From assembly GCF_000151665.1 (NCBI RefSeq), contig NW_013171820.1:218444-282443 (forward strand): a stretch of DNA of 64,000 bases, in the 5' to 3' direction. Origin of the DNA: Blastocystis hominis. Its lineage: Eukaryota > Sar > Bigyra > Opalinata > Blastocystidae. The translations under genes were made by a program, and so were the position numbers. Shown piece by piece: positions 21,046 to 30,603 of this stretch (its first letter is position 1; each line of letters opens with the position of its first letter). The notes below the pieces were generated by a model. The model did no database searches. It was not told where the DNA came from and saw only the letters and a program-made list of their open reading frames with translations.

Positions 21046-21234
21046 TGTTGCTGAAGATTAGTTTGAAAAGAATAAACGTTGTGCAAGATCCCCAATTTCT
21101 GTTATCAAAGAAATAATACAAATATATATATATATATTTATAAAAAGGTGATTGTGCAAAAATCGATCACAAATGAGGCCTTTCGGACATTTGGGTGTAT
21201 GAAGGTGATACTTGATCAACGAGAACGTACGAAA

Positions 21235-21468
21235 TCACTCGGAATTGTTGGTTTGAATAGTGTTTTCGAAAATGGTGTTTCTTGCTTGTTCATTCAATCT
21301 GTGTAACAATACTGTTTGGCTGACCATAAAGTAGATAGAGAGCGTCGTGGCAATTTTGTAAACAAAGTGCGTTTCATCTTCGTTCCCCGCTATTTTCGCC
21401 GCGGTTATCCCTACTTTCTGCCCAAATTTGATCAGTTGCAAATCAAATGACCAGTAAAGTTTTGACAT
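21235..21468 (-). CDS. Small hypothetical protein
   Basis: Open frame of about 77 residues from MSKLYWSFDLQLIKFG, with a moderately hydrophobic segment (FVYKIATTLSIYFMVSQTVL) and a polar C-terminus. It may be a single-pass membrane protein, perhaps organellar. No family recognised. Its start lies 31 nt from that of the divergent metallothionein-like gene. Could be spurious. Confidence 0.4.
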   Translation of the reverse strand: MSKLYWSFDLQLIKFGQKVGITAAKIAGNEDETHFVYKIATTLSIYFMVSQTVLLHRLNEQARNTIFENTIQTNNSE

Positions 21469-21498
21469 AAAACTTTTCAATTTCACAAATTAAATCGG

Positions 21499-21969
21499 AT
21501 GGATTCTGAGACCAAGAACGAGCAAAAAGATAGTTGTCAATGCTGCGATGAGTGCAAGTGCGAGAACAAGGAAACTTGTCAATGTACTTCCCAAAAGAAG
21601 GAAGATACTGAGTGCAAGCCTGAAGAAAAGAACACCGATAAATGTTCTTCTGAAAAGAAGGAGGATAGTGAATTGAAGTGCGAGGACAAGGAGACTTCCC
21701 AAGACACTTCTGAAAAGAAAGAGGATGCTGAGGGCAAGTCTGAAGAAAAGGAGGCCGACAAAAGCTCTTCTGAAAAGAAGGAGGATAGTGAATGTAAGTG
21801 CGAGAACAAGGAAACTTGTCAATGCACTTCTGAAAAGAAGGAGACCTGTAAGTGCAATTGCGAAAAGGCAAAGGTTCATGGTTGCTGCTGCAAATGCAAA
21901 TGCAAATGTAAGGAACACAATACATCAAAAACCGAGAAGAAGGAAACTGAACCTAAAAAGGATATGTGA
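21499..21969 (+). CDS. Metallothionein-like Cys-rich repeat protein
   Basis: Single-exon, 156 residues, almost wholly Lys, Glu, Ser, Asp and Cys. Cys occurs as C-X-C, C-C and C-X-X-C clusters (CQCCDECKC near the N-terminus, CQC, CKCNC, and GCCCKCKCKCK near the C-terminus), as in metallothioneins. The middle repeats a unit of the type SEKKEDSE.KCE.KET several times, and there Cys is partly replaced by Ser or Gly. No signal peptide. A role in binding Zn, Cu or Cd is inferred from composition. TGTTTGTTTGTTTG follows at 22022. The DNA repeats indicate recent internal duplication. Confidence 0.65.
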   Translation: MDSETKNEQKDSCQCCDECKCENKETCQCTSQKKEDTECKPEEKNTDKCSSEKKEDSELKCEDKETSQDTSEKKEDAEGKSEEKEADKSSSEKKEDSECKCENKETCQCTSEKKETCKCNCEKAKVHGCCCKCKCKCKEHNTSKTEKKETEPKKDM

Positions 21970-22021
21970 TCTGGGCGCTATTTAGAAAATAGAGAATACA
22001 CAAATTATTCCTTTCTTTCTA

Positions 22022-22035
22022 TGTTTGTTTGTTTG
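22022..22035 (+). terminator. 3'-end motif (TGTT)n after metallothionein-like gene
   Basis: TGTTTGTTTGTTTG about 53 nt past the stop codon, containing the canonical TGTTTGTT twice in overlap. Confidence 0.55.
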
Positions 22036-22096
22036 AAAGACATCTTTTCATGCCAAAGCGTATTTCAAGTTCAAATGATAATACACTTCCTCTGTT

Positions 22097-23257
22097 ATGC
22101 AGAAAGATGCACAAAGTCTTATCGAAACGAGGAAAGGATTGCTGGTGGAAAGTAGGAACTGTTTGTATTTTCAAGAATAGTATTGGGTAGTCTTTAGAAA
22201 GAAACTAAAAAACAAGGTGTATTCCTCAGCTTTTAAGAATGAGCTCGTTTCAATAATCGGCGAGGAGAATTGTAGACTAAATGATTTGAAATTCATATTT
22301 AGTGGATTTGCACAACCAAATAGTCTTAGGAATCTTGAAGTCAGCAATTACAAATTCAAGAGGAGAACAACGGAATACCACAACAAAAATAGAAGATACA
22401 AAGCAAGTTTCTACTGTCACCGAGTACCAGTTTGATGATTCGGATTATACATCCAACCTCTACACATATATTATATCTTTTTGTACAAAGAATATTGAAT
22501 TCCACCAAGAACGCGAGGATCTACATAATTTGTTCTACAGAATGACGAACTGGGCAAAGGCTCATCCCTTCGAATCGAAGCCATACCAAGTCCCAACGTA
22601 CTGTCGTTCTTGTGGATCGTTTTTAAATACTCATTATGCGATGAATCCTAATTCATTGAGTTGTTCCGAATTGTTATCTCTTCCACCCCATTTAGTAATG
22701 CCATCTTTTAGAAACTCAATGCAATTGATTCCAAGCAACGAACTATCTAAAGTCTATGTGGAAGAATCGTTACAATGCTATTCTTCGATAGTTCCCAGAG
22801 AAGCACCACTGATCCCATCGAACCTAGTACATATCTTGCCTTTTCTACTGTATATCACATATCATTGTTATGCTTCCGATGATCTTTTGCAACATTCTTC
22901 GATTCCATGTATGCGTCTAGACAATTCGTAATGGTTGTAGGTTCCATCAATGCTCTCTCATTAGTCAATTTTGCGAATTTATCTTCTCATGTCGCGTTGA
23001 TCTATAAAAGGAATCATACATGTTACAAGAAAGCAGTAACGGAGTGTATTGCCTTAGCAACGGATATTTTTGTAATGCGGATTATGTTGCTGATTTGGAA
23101 ATTTCTTTATGTGAATGGGCAGGGAAACAGAGTGGTCGTTGATTCTGCGTTGTTGAAGAAGATCCTTTACCTGTTTCCGGTTTTTCTGGGTCCTATTCAA
23201 CAGGAGTGTATGGAGCTATTCACTGCCTTCCCATCCCTCGACCCGAAGATGTCTTAA
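22097..23257 (+). CDS. Unidentified protein with CRSCG motif
   Basis: Start MQKDAQSLIETRKGLLVE at 22097. A 39-nt intron removes the only early stop and joins to FRKKLKNKVYSSAFKN and EENCRLNDLKFIFSGFAQ. A second intron near 22320-22365 is needed to enter the frame ENREQ..TEYQFDDSDYTS, and a 32-nt intron at about 22908-22939 joins SSIPC to SINALSLVNF. The C-terminal half has long hydrophobic helices (LVHILPFLLYITYHC, ATDIFVMRIMLLIWKFL) and a PTYCRSCGSFLN element. The N-terminal layout vaguely recalls SAGA TADA1 proteins, but this is not secure. TGTTTGTT at 23285-23292. Confidence 0.45.
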
Positions 23258-23348
23258 GCAAAGGAATTCAAGCGCTACCTTTTATGTTTGTTGTTTGTTG
23301 TATATCCCTCTCCTACTGATATATCCCTTCCCTCTTTCTCTCTCTAAA

Positions 23349-24147
23349 ATGTCAACGCCATCTTCAAGCGTAGTCACTGAGTGTACTTACACCCTGTAGA
23401 GTGAAACACAGACATCGCAGACATCGCAGACATCTACCTCTGGGTTTTTCGATATTAACTGGAGAGATGTCTATTCCGTAATGCTACGACACGGAAAGAA
23501 GGAGCGGTGGGTAATGTTTGGATTTATGAGCTTCCTCATTGTATTTATTTGTGTAATGACAAGTATACTTCCACTAACTACTTATCCAGAGTTCTCATCT
23601 CCTGCAAATTGGACGGTTTTATCCTTCAGCCGTGGTACATTGTGCTTTCTCCTCTTTGGATCGTGTCCATCGTGTTTTTGGTCATTTTGACGATCTTCAT
23701 CATAATATCATCGGAAGGAATGGTGAAGGAAGATGAGCAGCAACGCTATTACAGAAAACTAAGGACAGGCTACGCGATTTCCACGCTTCTTGTTGCTGTT
23801 CTAGTCGAAATACTGAGCATTCTATGGCTTGAAGGCATATTAAATACCTTCGTTATCATTGTGTTAACCCCCTATTACTGTTGGACACTGTTCTATATCT
23901 CCAAGCTTGTGATTCTGTACTCTAGTTGTCCCTTATGAGAGATAGAATTGTGGATGGCTTCTCAAATGCCCTCATTTTGCTCCAGCTCCTCGATTTTGTC
24001 CTATTCCTGGCATCTGTTACACTCAGTTCTCTTCGCTATGATATTCCTCAATACATTCCAAAATATCTTCCATCCATCTTTGCCATTTTATTTGTTCTTG
24101 TCAAAATTGCTAGAGAAGTAATCATAACCCCAAACCCTCGTGATTAG
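23349..24147 (+). CDS. TMEM185-family multi-pass membrane protein
   Basis: Start MSTPSSSSETQTSQTSQTST at 23349 across a 30-nt intron. After the first span (WVMFGFMSFLIVFICVM), a 27-29 nt intron leads to KLDGFILQPWYIVLSPLWIV, which matches the family's repeated pattern (R/K)LDG-I-..W....PLW. Further spans: SIVFLVILTIFIII, ISTLLVAVLVEILSILWLEG, TFVIIVLTPYYCWTLFYI. A 29-nt intron then leads to DGFSNALILLQLLDFVLFLA and IFAILFVLVKIA. An encoded TAG ends it at 24147, but open frames continue to about 24559 (a further span IFFLLSILICMIL), so the C-terminus may be longer. Function of the family is unknown; ER or endomembrane is likely. Confidence 0.65.
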
Positions 24148-24578
24148 GTACACCAAATCGTTGTGTACTTTGTTAATCAGTTTCCTTCTCGAAGGACCAA
24201 CAAAGAGGGAGAAAACGAAGTAGATTTTCACTGAAATACAGGACTACTGAGTAGGAACTGATAGCCGTGATCACGAGAGCTGTGTTTATGATATTCTTCC
24301 TCCTGTCCATTCTGATATGCATGATACTCAACTGGACAGTCGAAAAAACACAACACGCTCGAAACCTTCTTGTTTCGATTCCAATTATTCTTACAGTCAT
24401 GAAAAGATACCCCCATTACATGTAGAGCATTGTAGGATTCATAATTCTTCTGTGCAGTACGATAGTTGCGGAAGGGAACTCTCAGAAGAGGATAAACATT
24501 GTGAAGGCCGCGACTCTCCTAATAAGTCAACCCTACGAGCAGAATTATTGGATAAGTAAAAAAGAAGGGAATAAAAAC
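24148..24578 (+). other. Possible extra C-terminal exons of the TMEM185-like gene
   Basis: This 430-nt stretch keeps a + strand frame encoding a hydrophobic span (VFMIFFLLSILICMILNW) and a polar Asp/Ser/His-rich alternative frame. No junction that joins either to the upstream gene is convincing. It may be the true 3' end of the membrane-protein gene. Confidence 0.3.
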
Positions 24579-24659
24579 GACAACTGCAGGATTCGAACCT
24601 GCGCGGGCAAAGCCCAACAGATTTCTAGTCTGTCTCCTTAACCACTCGGACAAGTTGTC
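24579..24659 (-). tRNA. tRNA-Ser (anticodon AGA)
   Basis: Acceptor stem GACAACT pairs with AGTTGTC. The D-arm holds GTGGTTAAGGAG; the anticodon loop CTAGAAA is flanked by CAGA/TCTG; there is a long class II variable arm (GGGCTTTGCCC) and a T-loop GGTTCGAATCC. The anticodon is AGA. No intron. CCA not encoded. Confidence 0.95.
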
Positions 24660-24693
24660 TTGTGGAAATCCTCCTGATATTGCTATTTGTTAT

Positions 24694-24706
24694 CTCAAAC
24701 AATTCA
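24694..24706 (-). terminator. 3'-end element T-GAAT-TGTTTGAG of the F-BAR-like gene
   Basis: On the minus strand the stop TGA (24706-24704) begins four bases before a TGTTTGAG octamer. The T is therefore where the poly(A) tail would attach, turning T into TAA. Confidence 0.5.
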
Positions 24707-26080
24707 TACCATCAACTGATCCAAGAGCTTTAAGGCTTCTTGAGGGATCACTCTCGAATGCTCCTTAATATCGGTCAAGATGGTAAGACAGGCTCTCTTA
24801 CTTGCTTCATCACATTGGCTAAACGTGGTAAATCGTAAGATAGTAAGAAAAAGGTAAACTACATGAAGAGCTCTATTATCAACTGGCTGATAGTATCTCA
24901 CCCAATTTCGTTGGTGTGGATGTACTCCAGAATGGCCTCTTTGTCCCTGTCAACACTATCCTGGCTTGTGCTTAGGAACAGGGATGATGCTTTGCGAATT
25001 ATGCCTTTTTCTCGTTTGTCATCTTTCGTTAGGGACTGTAATATCGATAAAGAAACGGGTAGAAGGTCATCCTTGTCTGGAACTGTCTCATCTGCACTCA
25101 CTACGACTCGCTGTGCTTCGTAGGGCACTTCAGATGAAGGAATTTCTTGGGAATGGTGCTGTGGTGAAGGATCCTTCTTTTCCTGATTGAGAATTGTTTG
25201 GGGTGGAAGGACTTCTTTATCATCGAACGAGTATTCAGTCAAATGAAGCTCTTCTTTGAGCTGGGGATAGGTAGAAATGGAGGGAATGGAAGAGAGACGT
25301 TGGGAGATCGCTTGGATATCAAACTGCGTATTGGCTAATGCGGAAGACACAAACACGAACAGTTTGCGGATGCTGGAAGCAGCGATAGATAGGTTATTGT
25401 ACCTAATTCTCTAGAATTCAACACGGAGAAGTCTTGAATACACAAAAGTTGTCACAAATGACTCCGAATGTCGACTTGTTGGCGGAGTGCTGCGACTGGA
25501 ATTGGTTATAGAGTTGGCTACATCGGCTGTAGCGCGTCAAAACAGTCTCCTTTTCCTCCTCTTCGTCATAGTAGGCAGAGACGCTGTCATTATACTCACC
25601 GATTTCGGCTGCATACTCATTTTTCATGGCAGATTCCATTCGAGTTTGCTGGTTGAGAATTTCACGCTAATGGTCATGCGTCTACAATTTGTGAAACATA
25701 GTGATTCATATATGTCTTCTGGATTTGCCGATTTTCTTTGAAATCCGGAAGAATATCTTCTTTCAAGTTGTGAATCATTTCTGCATGTTGAGATTCCAAC
25801 GATGAGACAAAGTTGATGAGAGTAATTTGAATATTTGAAATCCCCTGGTTCTTCGTAAAGCAATCGTCCTTAAGGCGAAGCTTTTGAATGTCATGTAGAG
25901 CTTTCACATAAGCAGTTTCCGCCTTTATTAGTTTTTCAACCTGGGAATAAGCATAGAATGTCCAACAGTACGATATGTTGAATGTTCAGTAACATGGAAA
26001 TATCGCATTCCCACTAGAGGAATAAAAGTGTCAACAGAGATTACTTCAGGCACGATGTGCGAGGAATAATAGCGCTGCAT
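24704..26080 (-). CDS. F-BAR/FCH-like coiled-coil protein
   Basis: Start MQRYYSSHIVPE at 26080. Two 31-nt introns join it to WECDISMLLNIQHI and VEKLIKAETAYVKALHDIQKL, which resembles an FCH element (E..Y.K.L..L.K). Helical F-BAR-like segments follow: ITLINFVSSLESQHAEM, HNLKEDILPDFKENRQ, and after another 31-nt intron REILNQQTRMESAMKNEYA. Junctions between about 25290 and 25470 are less certain. The C-terminal half has a Ser/Pro/Glu-rich linker and then a helical end (CDEASKRACLTILTDIKEHS, ALKLLDQLMV) after a 29-nt intron. Probably a membrane-curvature protein; the FCH match is by pattern only. Confidence 0.55.
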
Positions 26081-26219
26081 TGCAATTAATAGTAAAAAAT
26101 AAATTGAAGAAAAGGGATATACATTGTACAGTTATCAAATAAGTAACATTTACAGAAACGCTTCTTATTCCACTTTATCATTGTTTCGGAAAACTTCTCA
26201 ATTCATTTTAATCACTTGC

Positions 26220-26670
26220 TCAATAGATAGATGGTATGCTCAGTAGTTGTTGTGCCTCATTTACAGGATAGTGCGTATTCTTGCTTGCATAGATTACAGA
26301 CGACAAGCTTACTTCAAGTAAATGCAAATGAAATGGAAGAGTTGGCAAAAACTCTTCTACAACTCTCATTAAGCGAGGAGAATCGGTATCGTGTCTCAAT
26401 GAATTGAAATAGTAGAGAGCAATGTTTTTCGATGGGAATGACATCGGACCTGTGTGATTTTTTGTTACACTGCAATGAATACTTTGTAGCCATTTCCAAA
26501 AGTATCCCTTTTTCTTCATATTTAATTTAGCGTTAAAGGATAAGTCTCATACGGATACTCCTGTTGATGTGTCGGTATCAATGAATGTGCTATCCGTTGC
26601 CTCTAATTTGGCCCGAATATTAAGAAATATGTGTACAAATAACCACCGAAACCAAGACTCTGTGATTAGT
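26220..26670 (-). CDS. Unidentified small gene divergent to ataxin-10
   Basis: The last exon encodes YFWKWLQSIHCSVTKNHTG, then PSKNIALYYFNSLRHDTDS and FLPTLPFHLHLLEVSLSSV, ending at 26220. An upstream frame (SWFRWLFVHIFLNIRAKLEA) can be joined by a roughly 51-nt intron; an alternative join gives a different frame (METRYRF-type). The start codon is uncertain, probably within 26640-26670. Hydrophobic and aromatic-rich. No family recognised. Confidence 0.35.
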
Positions 26671-26763
26671 CACGGTATTCATATAATCGTACAGAAAAGT
26701 GTATTATCTCATAAGTAGGTTTGTTCGCTCTGCCAAAACAAGCATCTTTGGGCAGCAGGAACC

Positions 26764-28085
26764 ATGGAGTGGTCTGAAGCCTATGAACAGTTCCTTCAGA
26801 TTTCTCTTCAGCTTCTGTTTAACGTGGTGTCCGGAAATCGAGAAGCAAAGGATCGTGTTTGGCAGAGTTTCTTTCCCGAATGTTTCAAGTAACTGATTCC
26901 ATTCAAAACGTTCTATAGAATGGTTCACCAGTATTTTACGCACAACTTTAAACTCGTCTCTCTAGCTAAAGCAGTTCTTTATTACTGCGTGTGTTCCGCC
27001 AAGACAGAAGAAGCGAGTTTGGATCGCTTACAAAGCTTTCTCAACGACAAAGACGCAGTGAACTTTTTCTTTTCGAACAGTTTTTCTGAGCAGGATGGCA
27101 AGCCTTCCGATTGGATTCAATACTTCGTTTCGCTTCTTCTCTCTTTGGATTCGAAAACACCCACCCCTATCTCCCTCCTCTATTCCTCTCTCCAATCCAA
27201 ATCCTTTTCGATAGTCTCTCCCACCCAGCTCGTTTTGATCCATTATATTCTGTACATTGCTGACGATTCTCCAGGTAGTTTCCCCTTATTATTTAAAAAA
27301 TGATTCGGATAGACTTCCAAATTCGCGAGAAAATTTGTCTAGAAATGATCGATTGGGTTCTGCAGATGACGCACGCTTCGGGGACTTTAATGGAGGAGAA
27401 TGGCCACTTGGTGTTTAACAAGGATCTTTTAGAGAACCGGGATGAGACTTCGAAGGAAGGGAGGAGCTACGAAATGTTTGTGGAAGCGTTCGGATTGCTT
27501 TTGACGATTTTGGCGGGGCAGATTGGCGGCCTTTCACCAGGTTTCTGTGACACCATTTTGAAGTCGGAGCTGTTTTGGGTGCTTCTCGCTGTGTTGGCGA
27601 TTCCAGAAATCGGTTTCACTGCGGATTTTGGAATGACTTCTAGTGATTGATGACTCTGAAACACCGGTCGGAGACTTGGGAGAAAAGAAAGGAACTGCGA
27701 TGATCAAGCAGAAGGAGGATATTTGGACTGCCGGGACGCGGGATGCCGTCCTGCAGATTCTGGGGAACATGGTAAACAACTCTGTGGCCGCTCAGAATAA
27801 AATGAGAGAAGTGGGCGGCATTGAGTTGGTATTGAATCACACGAAAATGCATCCCAAACATCCATTGCAGAGAGAATGGGCGTTGTTTACTGTATTTGTG
27901 TCTGTTTGTGGTGCTGTTATCGATAGATTCGAAATCTGTGCTATGGAAACGAAGAGAACCAGCGATACATCAACGAGTTTAAGGCGGAGGGAGTAGCCGC
28001 TGAACCAGCATTGGAGAAGCTGGGAGTAAAGGTGGAAATGGACCAAGGGAAAGTGAAAGTTTCAACAAGAACGACAAAGGAATAA
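26764..28085 (+). CDS. ATXN10: Ataxin-10 homologue
   Basis: Exons 26764-26888, 26919-27274, 27313-27612, 27644-27891 and 27927-28085 (introns 30, 38, 31, 35 nt) give 395 residues. The N-terminal part (LQLLFNVVSGNREAKDRVWQ, SFFPECF) and the C-terminal ataxin-10 domain (RDAVLQILGNMVNNSVAAQN, REVGGIELVLNHTKMHPKHP, LQREWALFTIRNLCYGNEEN) are characteristic armadillo-like repeats. Ataxin-10 family members act in cytokinesis (yeast Ctr86/Cdr-type) and in neuronal survival in animals; a cytokinesis role here is inference. The stop TAA lies four bases before TGTTTGTG. Confidence 0.88.
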
Positions 28086-28095
28086 AGTGTTTGTG
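28083..28095 (+). terminator. 3'-end element T-AAAG-TGTTTGTG of ATXN10
   Basis: The T of the TAA stop (28083) is followed by exactly four bases and then TGTTTGTG (28088-28095). Same spacing as in six other genes of this window. Confidence 0.5.
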
Positions 28096-28205
28096 AACAA
28101 TCACAAAATTGAATGTGAGAGAAGATATCGTTGCTGTTCTCCTGACCAAATTGATCATCACAAGACTCATGGATCCTTGCTGTCTACTGATTATACAATG
28201 TTCCA

Positions 28206-28747
28206 TCACAGAGTTACGTCTCGCATAACTAGATTTTCGTTTTTCATCGACTCCATATTCATATTTGACACTTCAAAGAGCTGGATCAAGAGAGGTTCGT
28301 TTGCTCGATCTTCTATCTGAAAGAGGTTGACCAAGATTGAACGATCGTAATACTTGATATCCTACAAAGCATCAAAGAGTTGGTTCAAAAATACCCCAAA
28401 TTCAGTCTCGAGTAAGTGCAAAGTCCGGGTAAGCTGCAGTGACCTTAAAAAATCAACTACAAAACCCGTAACAATCTCGTTGTTTGGAATTTTCGAGTAA
28501 GAAGTAATCTGTTGTGAAACAGGATTTGATGTCGTTCCCATCACAGTCTTTTGCACTGCTCTTTTTGCGCTCTCCTAGTGCTATGAACGCACAAAAACAA
28601 CGATACAAGCAGTTCATCATAGGTTTTGTTTTCTTTCATCAGCCCAATTAACACTTCCTTTGCTCTCTTACCACTGTCAGATCGTGGATTCATAGCTTTT
28701 TGAAAGACTACCCACGTACCAAGGTCATATGTTATAGGGAGTTTCAT
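28206..28747 (-). CDS. CEP20/FOPNL-like LisH protein
   Basis: Three exons with 32- and 33-nt introns. Residues after the internal methionine at 28693 read MNPRSDSGKRAKEVLIGLMK, then KENKTYDELLESAKRAV, then a LisH/FOP dimerisation motif: EIVTGFVVDFLRSLQLTRTL, HLLETEFG, and DIKYYDRSILVNLFQIE. Order and spacing match FOP/FOPNL/TON1 N-termini: an amphipathic helix, a short acidic linker, then LisH. These proteins sit at centrosomes or basal bodies in animals and at cortical microtubules in plants. If the first ATG (28747) is used, an extra N-terminal 18 residues precede; 28693 looks more natural. It is head-to-head with the RING gene. Confidence 0.7.
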
Positions 28748-28753
28748 AGATCC

Positions 28754-29880
28754 ATGTCCGCATGCCCTATTTGCAATGAACCTGCTATCGATCGAGATTT
28801 GCTTGCGTTAGGATGCGGGCATGTGGTTTGTAGGCCTTGCTTTGACAAGATGCATATACCTGGCTCCATACTCCACTGCCCGTTTTGCAAACAGCGTATA
28901 TATGAATCTGAAGTAAGAAAACTCTATCTCTATTCACTTGACCATTTTGGTGAGCAAAATTGATTCTACTTATCAACAGAATTATCTGAAGGTGATAAAA
29001 AGACGATTCATGAGGCGGTACAATCGATACGATTCAATCGATCCTAGGAAGTTCAGAGTCGAGTTGAGTTTCAAGAAAAATACATAAAGCGTCTGGAGAC
29101 GGATGAAATTGAGATGAGACAAAAAATGAAAGAGTTGGAATCACAGGTAAATGCGTTGCAAGAGGTATTCTAGTGATATTTACACAATTATGTAGAAGCA
29201 AAAGCGTTTCGAGTCTGAAAAAAGCCTTCTACTAACCAAAATGATCGTAATGACTGAAGTGAGCTTGTTACTCTCAGGCTTATAAGAACAAAGCGCGCAC
29301 CTCTTCGCTAGACACGCAAATGGTACGTTTTCCTACGCTCATTGTACTCGTAGCTCAAAAAACAAGTCGAAGAGGTCCAGGACTATGAAGCGGCTCGTCG
29401 ATGGATGGAGAACCACGCCAAAAGCGTCGCCGATCTTATTGGAGCCGCGAGCGAAGGCGATCAGCGCTGCAGTCGTCGATTAGCCGTGGTGTTAGTGACT
29501 GTGAGAGAGTAACAGACATGGTGATGCTTCATGATTGCTAGAAACTATCAGAAGGCCATCGCGGAGTTGGAGTCAACGCGGATTTTGAACAAAGTAGGAT
29601 CCGTTCAAAGAGAGAAACGTAGAAACTCGGTCAAAAGAACGACGCACAGCAAGCCACGATCGTGCGTATTGTGTAGTTCTTTAATCTTTAGAAACGTCTT
29701 ATGGAGGAATGCGACGCTCTGAAAAGCGAAATGAAGAGTATGGAGGCACAACGACATGTCGATCCCCTGCCACCGAAAACGACAGAGAAACGAAAAGAAG
29801 CATCGAGGGTGGAAATGGGGAGAGGAGCATTGTTTATCAATACGTTGGAATCACCGGTAACGTATTGTTTGAGTCTGTGA
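28754..29880 (+). CDS. RING-finger coiled-coil protein (TRAIP-like)
   Basis: N-terminal C3HC4 RING: CPIC at residues 4-7, then CGHVVC..C and CPFC, which suggests an E3 ubiquitin ligase. A long coiled coil follows (VEFQEKYIKRLETDEIEMRQ, KQKRFESEKSLLLTKM, LKKQVEEVQDYEAARRW, NYQKAIAELESTRILNK, RLMEECDALKSEMKSMEAQ). At least seven introns of 29-31 nt and one of about 51 nt are needed; nearly all restore the same coiled-coil frame. The RING-coil plan and the C-terminal TLESPVTY recall TRAIP, but identity is not secure. The frame ends TGA at 29880; TGTTTGAG lies just before it. Confidence 0.65.
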
Positions 29881-29986
29881 TGGATAGAAGAAGGAAAAGG
29901 GGAAGAGAAATCGAATTTCAACCGTATTCAGAGAAAATAGTTTGTACTAGTTGCTGTAGTTTGTGTTGTTTGCTACAAACAATTTG

Positions 29987-30568
29987 ATGTTGCGTTCAAT
30001 AGCTGTTGCGACGAGACGAATCGGTTCGTTGCTCCCTAGAATACCGGTTCGGTATAGTAGTGACCTTGAGCAGTACACAATCTATGATGTTGCTTATTGT
30101 TCCCTACTTCATTGTAGAAAGCGGAAGGAACCTATTTTGAAGAGCTGGACGAAGAAGGATTTTTAATAAATGGTAATTATTACAAAGGCGGCGTTTTAGC
30201 TTTCAACAACTTGGCGCTTTTATGGGACGTCCAGTCTTTGGATGAAATCACTCCCGAATCCTTAAAGCCTGTCACAATGTACAATCCTCCAATAGGTGGG
30301 ACTCTAAGTGTATGATTTGAATGTAGATATGCTGTTCATTGGAACAGGACAATATACAGCTCCAATTCAAAAGAATGTTATCGATTTCCTTCACCAGTTT
30401 GGAATTTCTGTTGAGTCGATGAGTACCGTATATATTATATGCATTGGTATTGTTAACCTTCAGAGTTCGGCCGCGGCCAATTTCAATTTCCTCCACGATG
30501 ACAAAGAACGTGTTGCAGTTGCCCTCCTTCCCGAGCAGCCCTCCCCCAAAACCTTTGAGAAAGAATAA
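29987..30568 (+). CDS. NDUFAF3: Complex I assembly factor NDUFAF3
   Basis: Mitochondrial factor that works with NDUFAF4 to assemble NADH:ubiquinone oxidoreductase. Exons 29987-30088, 30118-30295, 30327-30427 and 30464-30568 (introns 29, 31, 36 nt) give 161 residues. The N-terminus (MLRSIAVATRRIGSLLPRIP) is a typical mitochondrial presequence. The DUF498 core is clear: GFLINGNYYKGGVL, ITPESLK, DMLFIGTGQ, FLHQFGISVESM and a final VAVALLPE. The gene fits an organism that keeps complex I in a reduced mitochondrion, as Blastocystis does. Stop TAA. Confidence 0.92.
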
Positions 30569-30603
30569 ACTCTGTTTTTTAATCAAACACACGCACACAC
30601 AAA

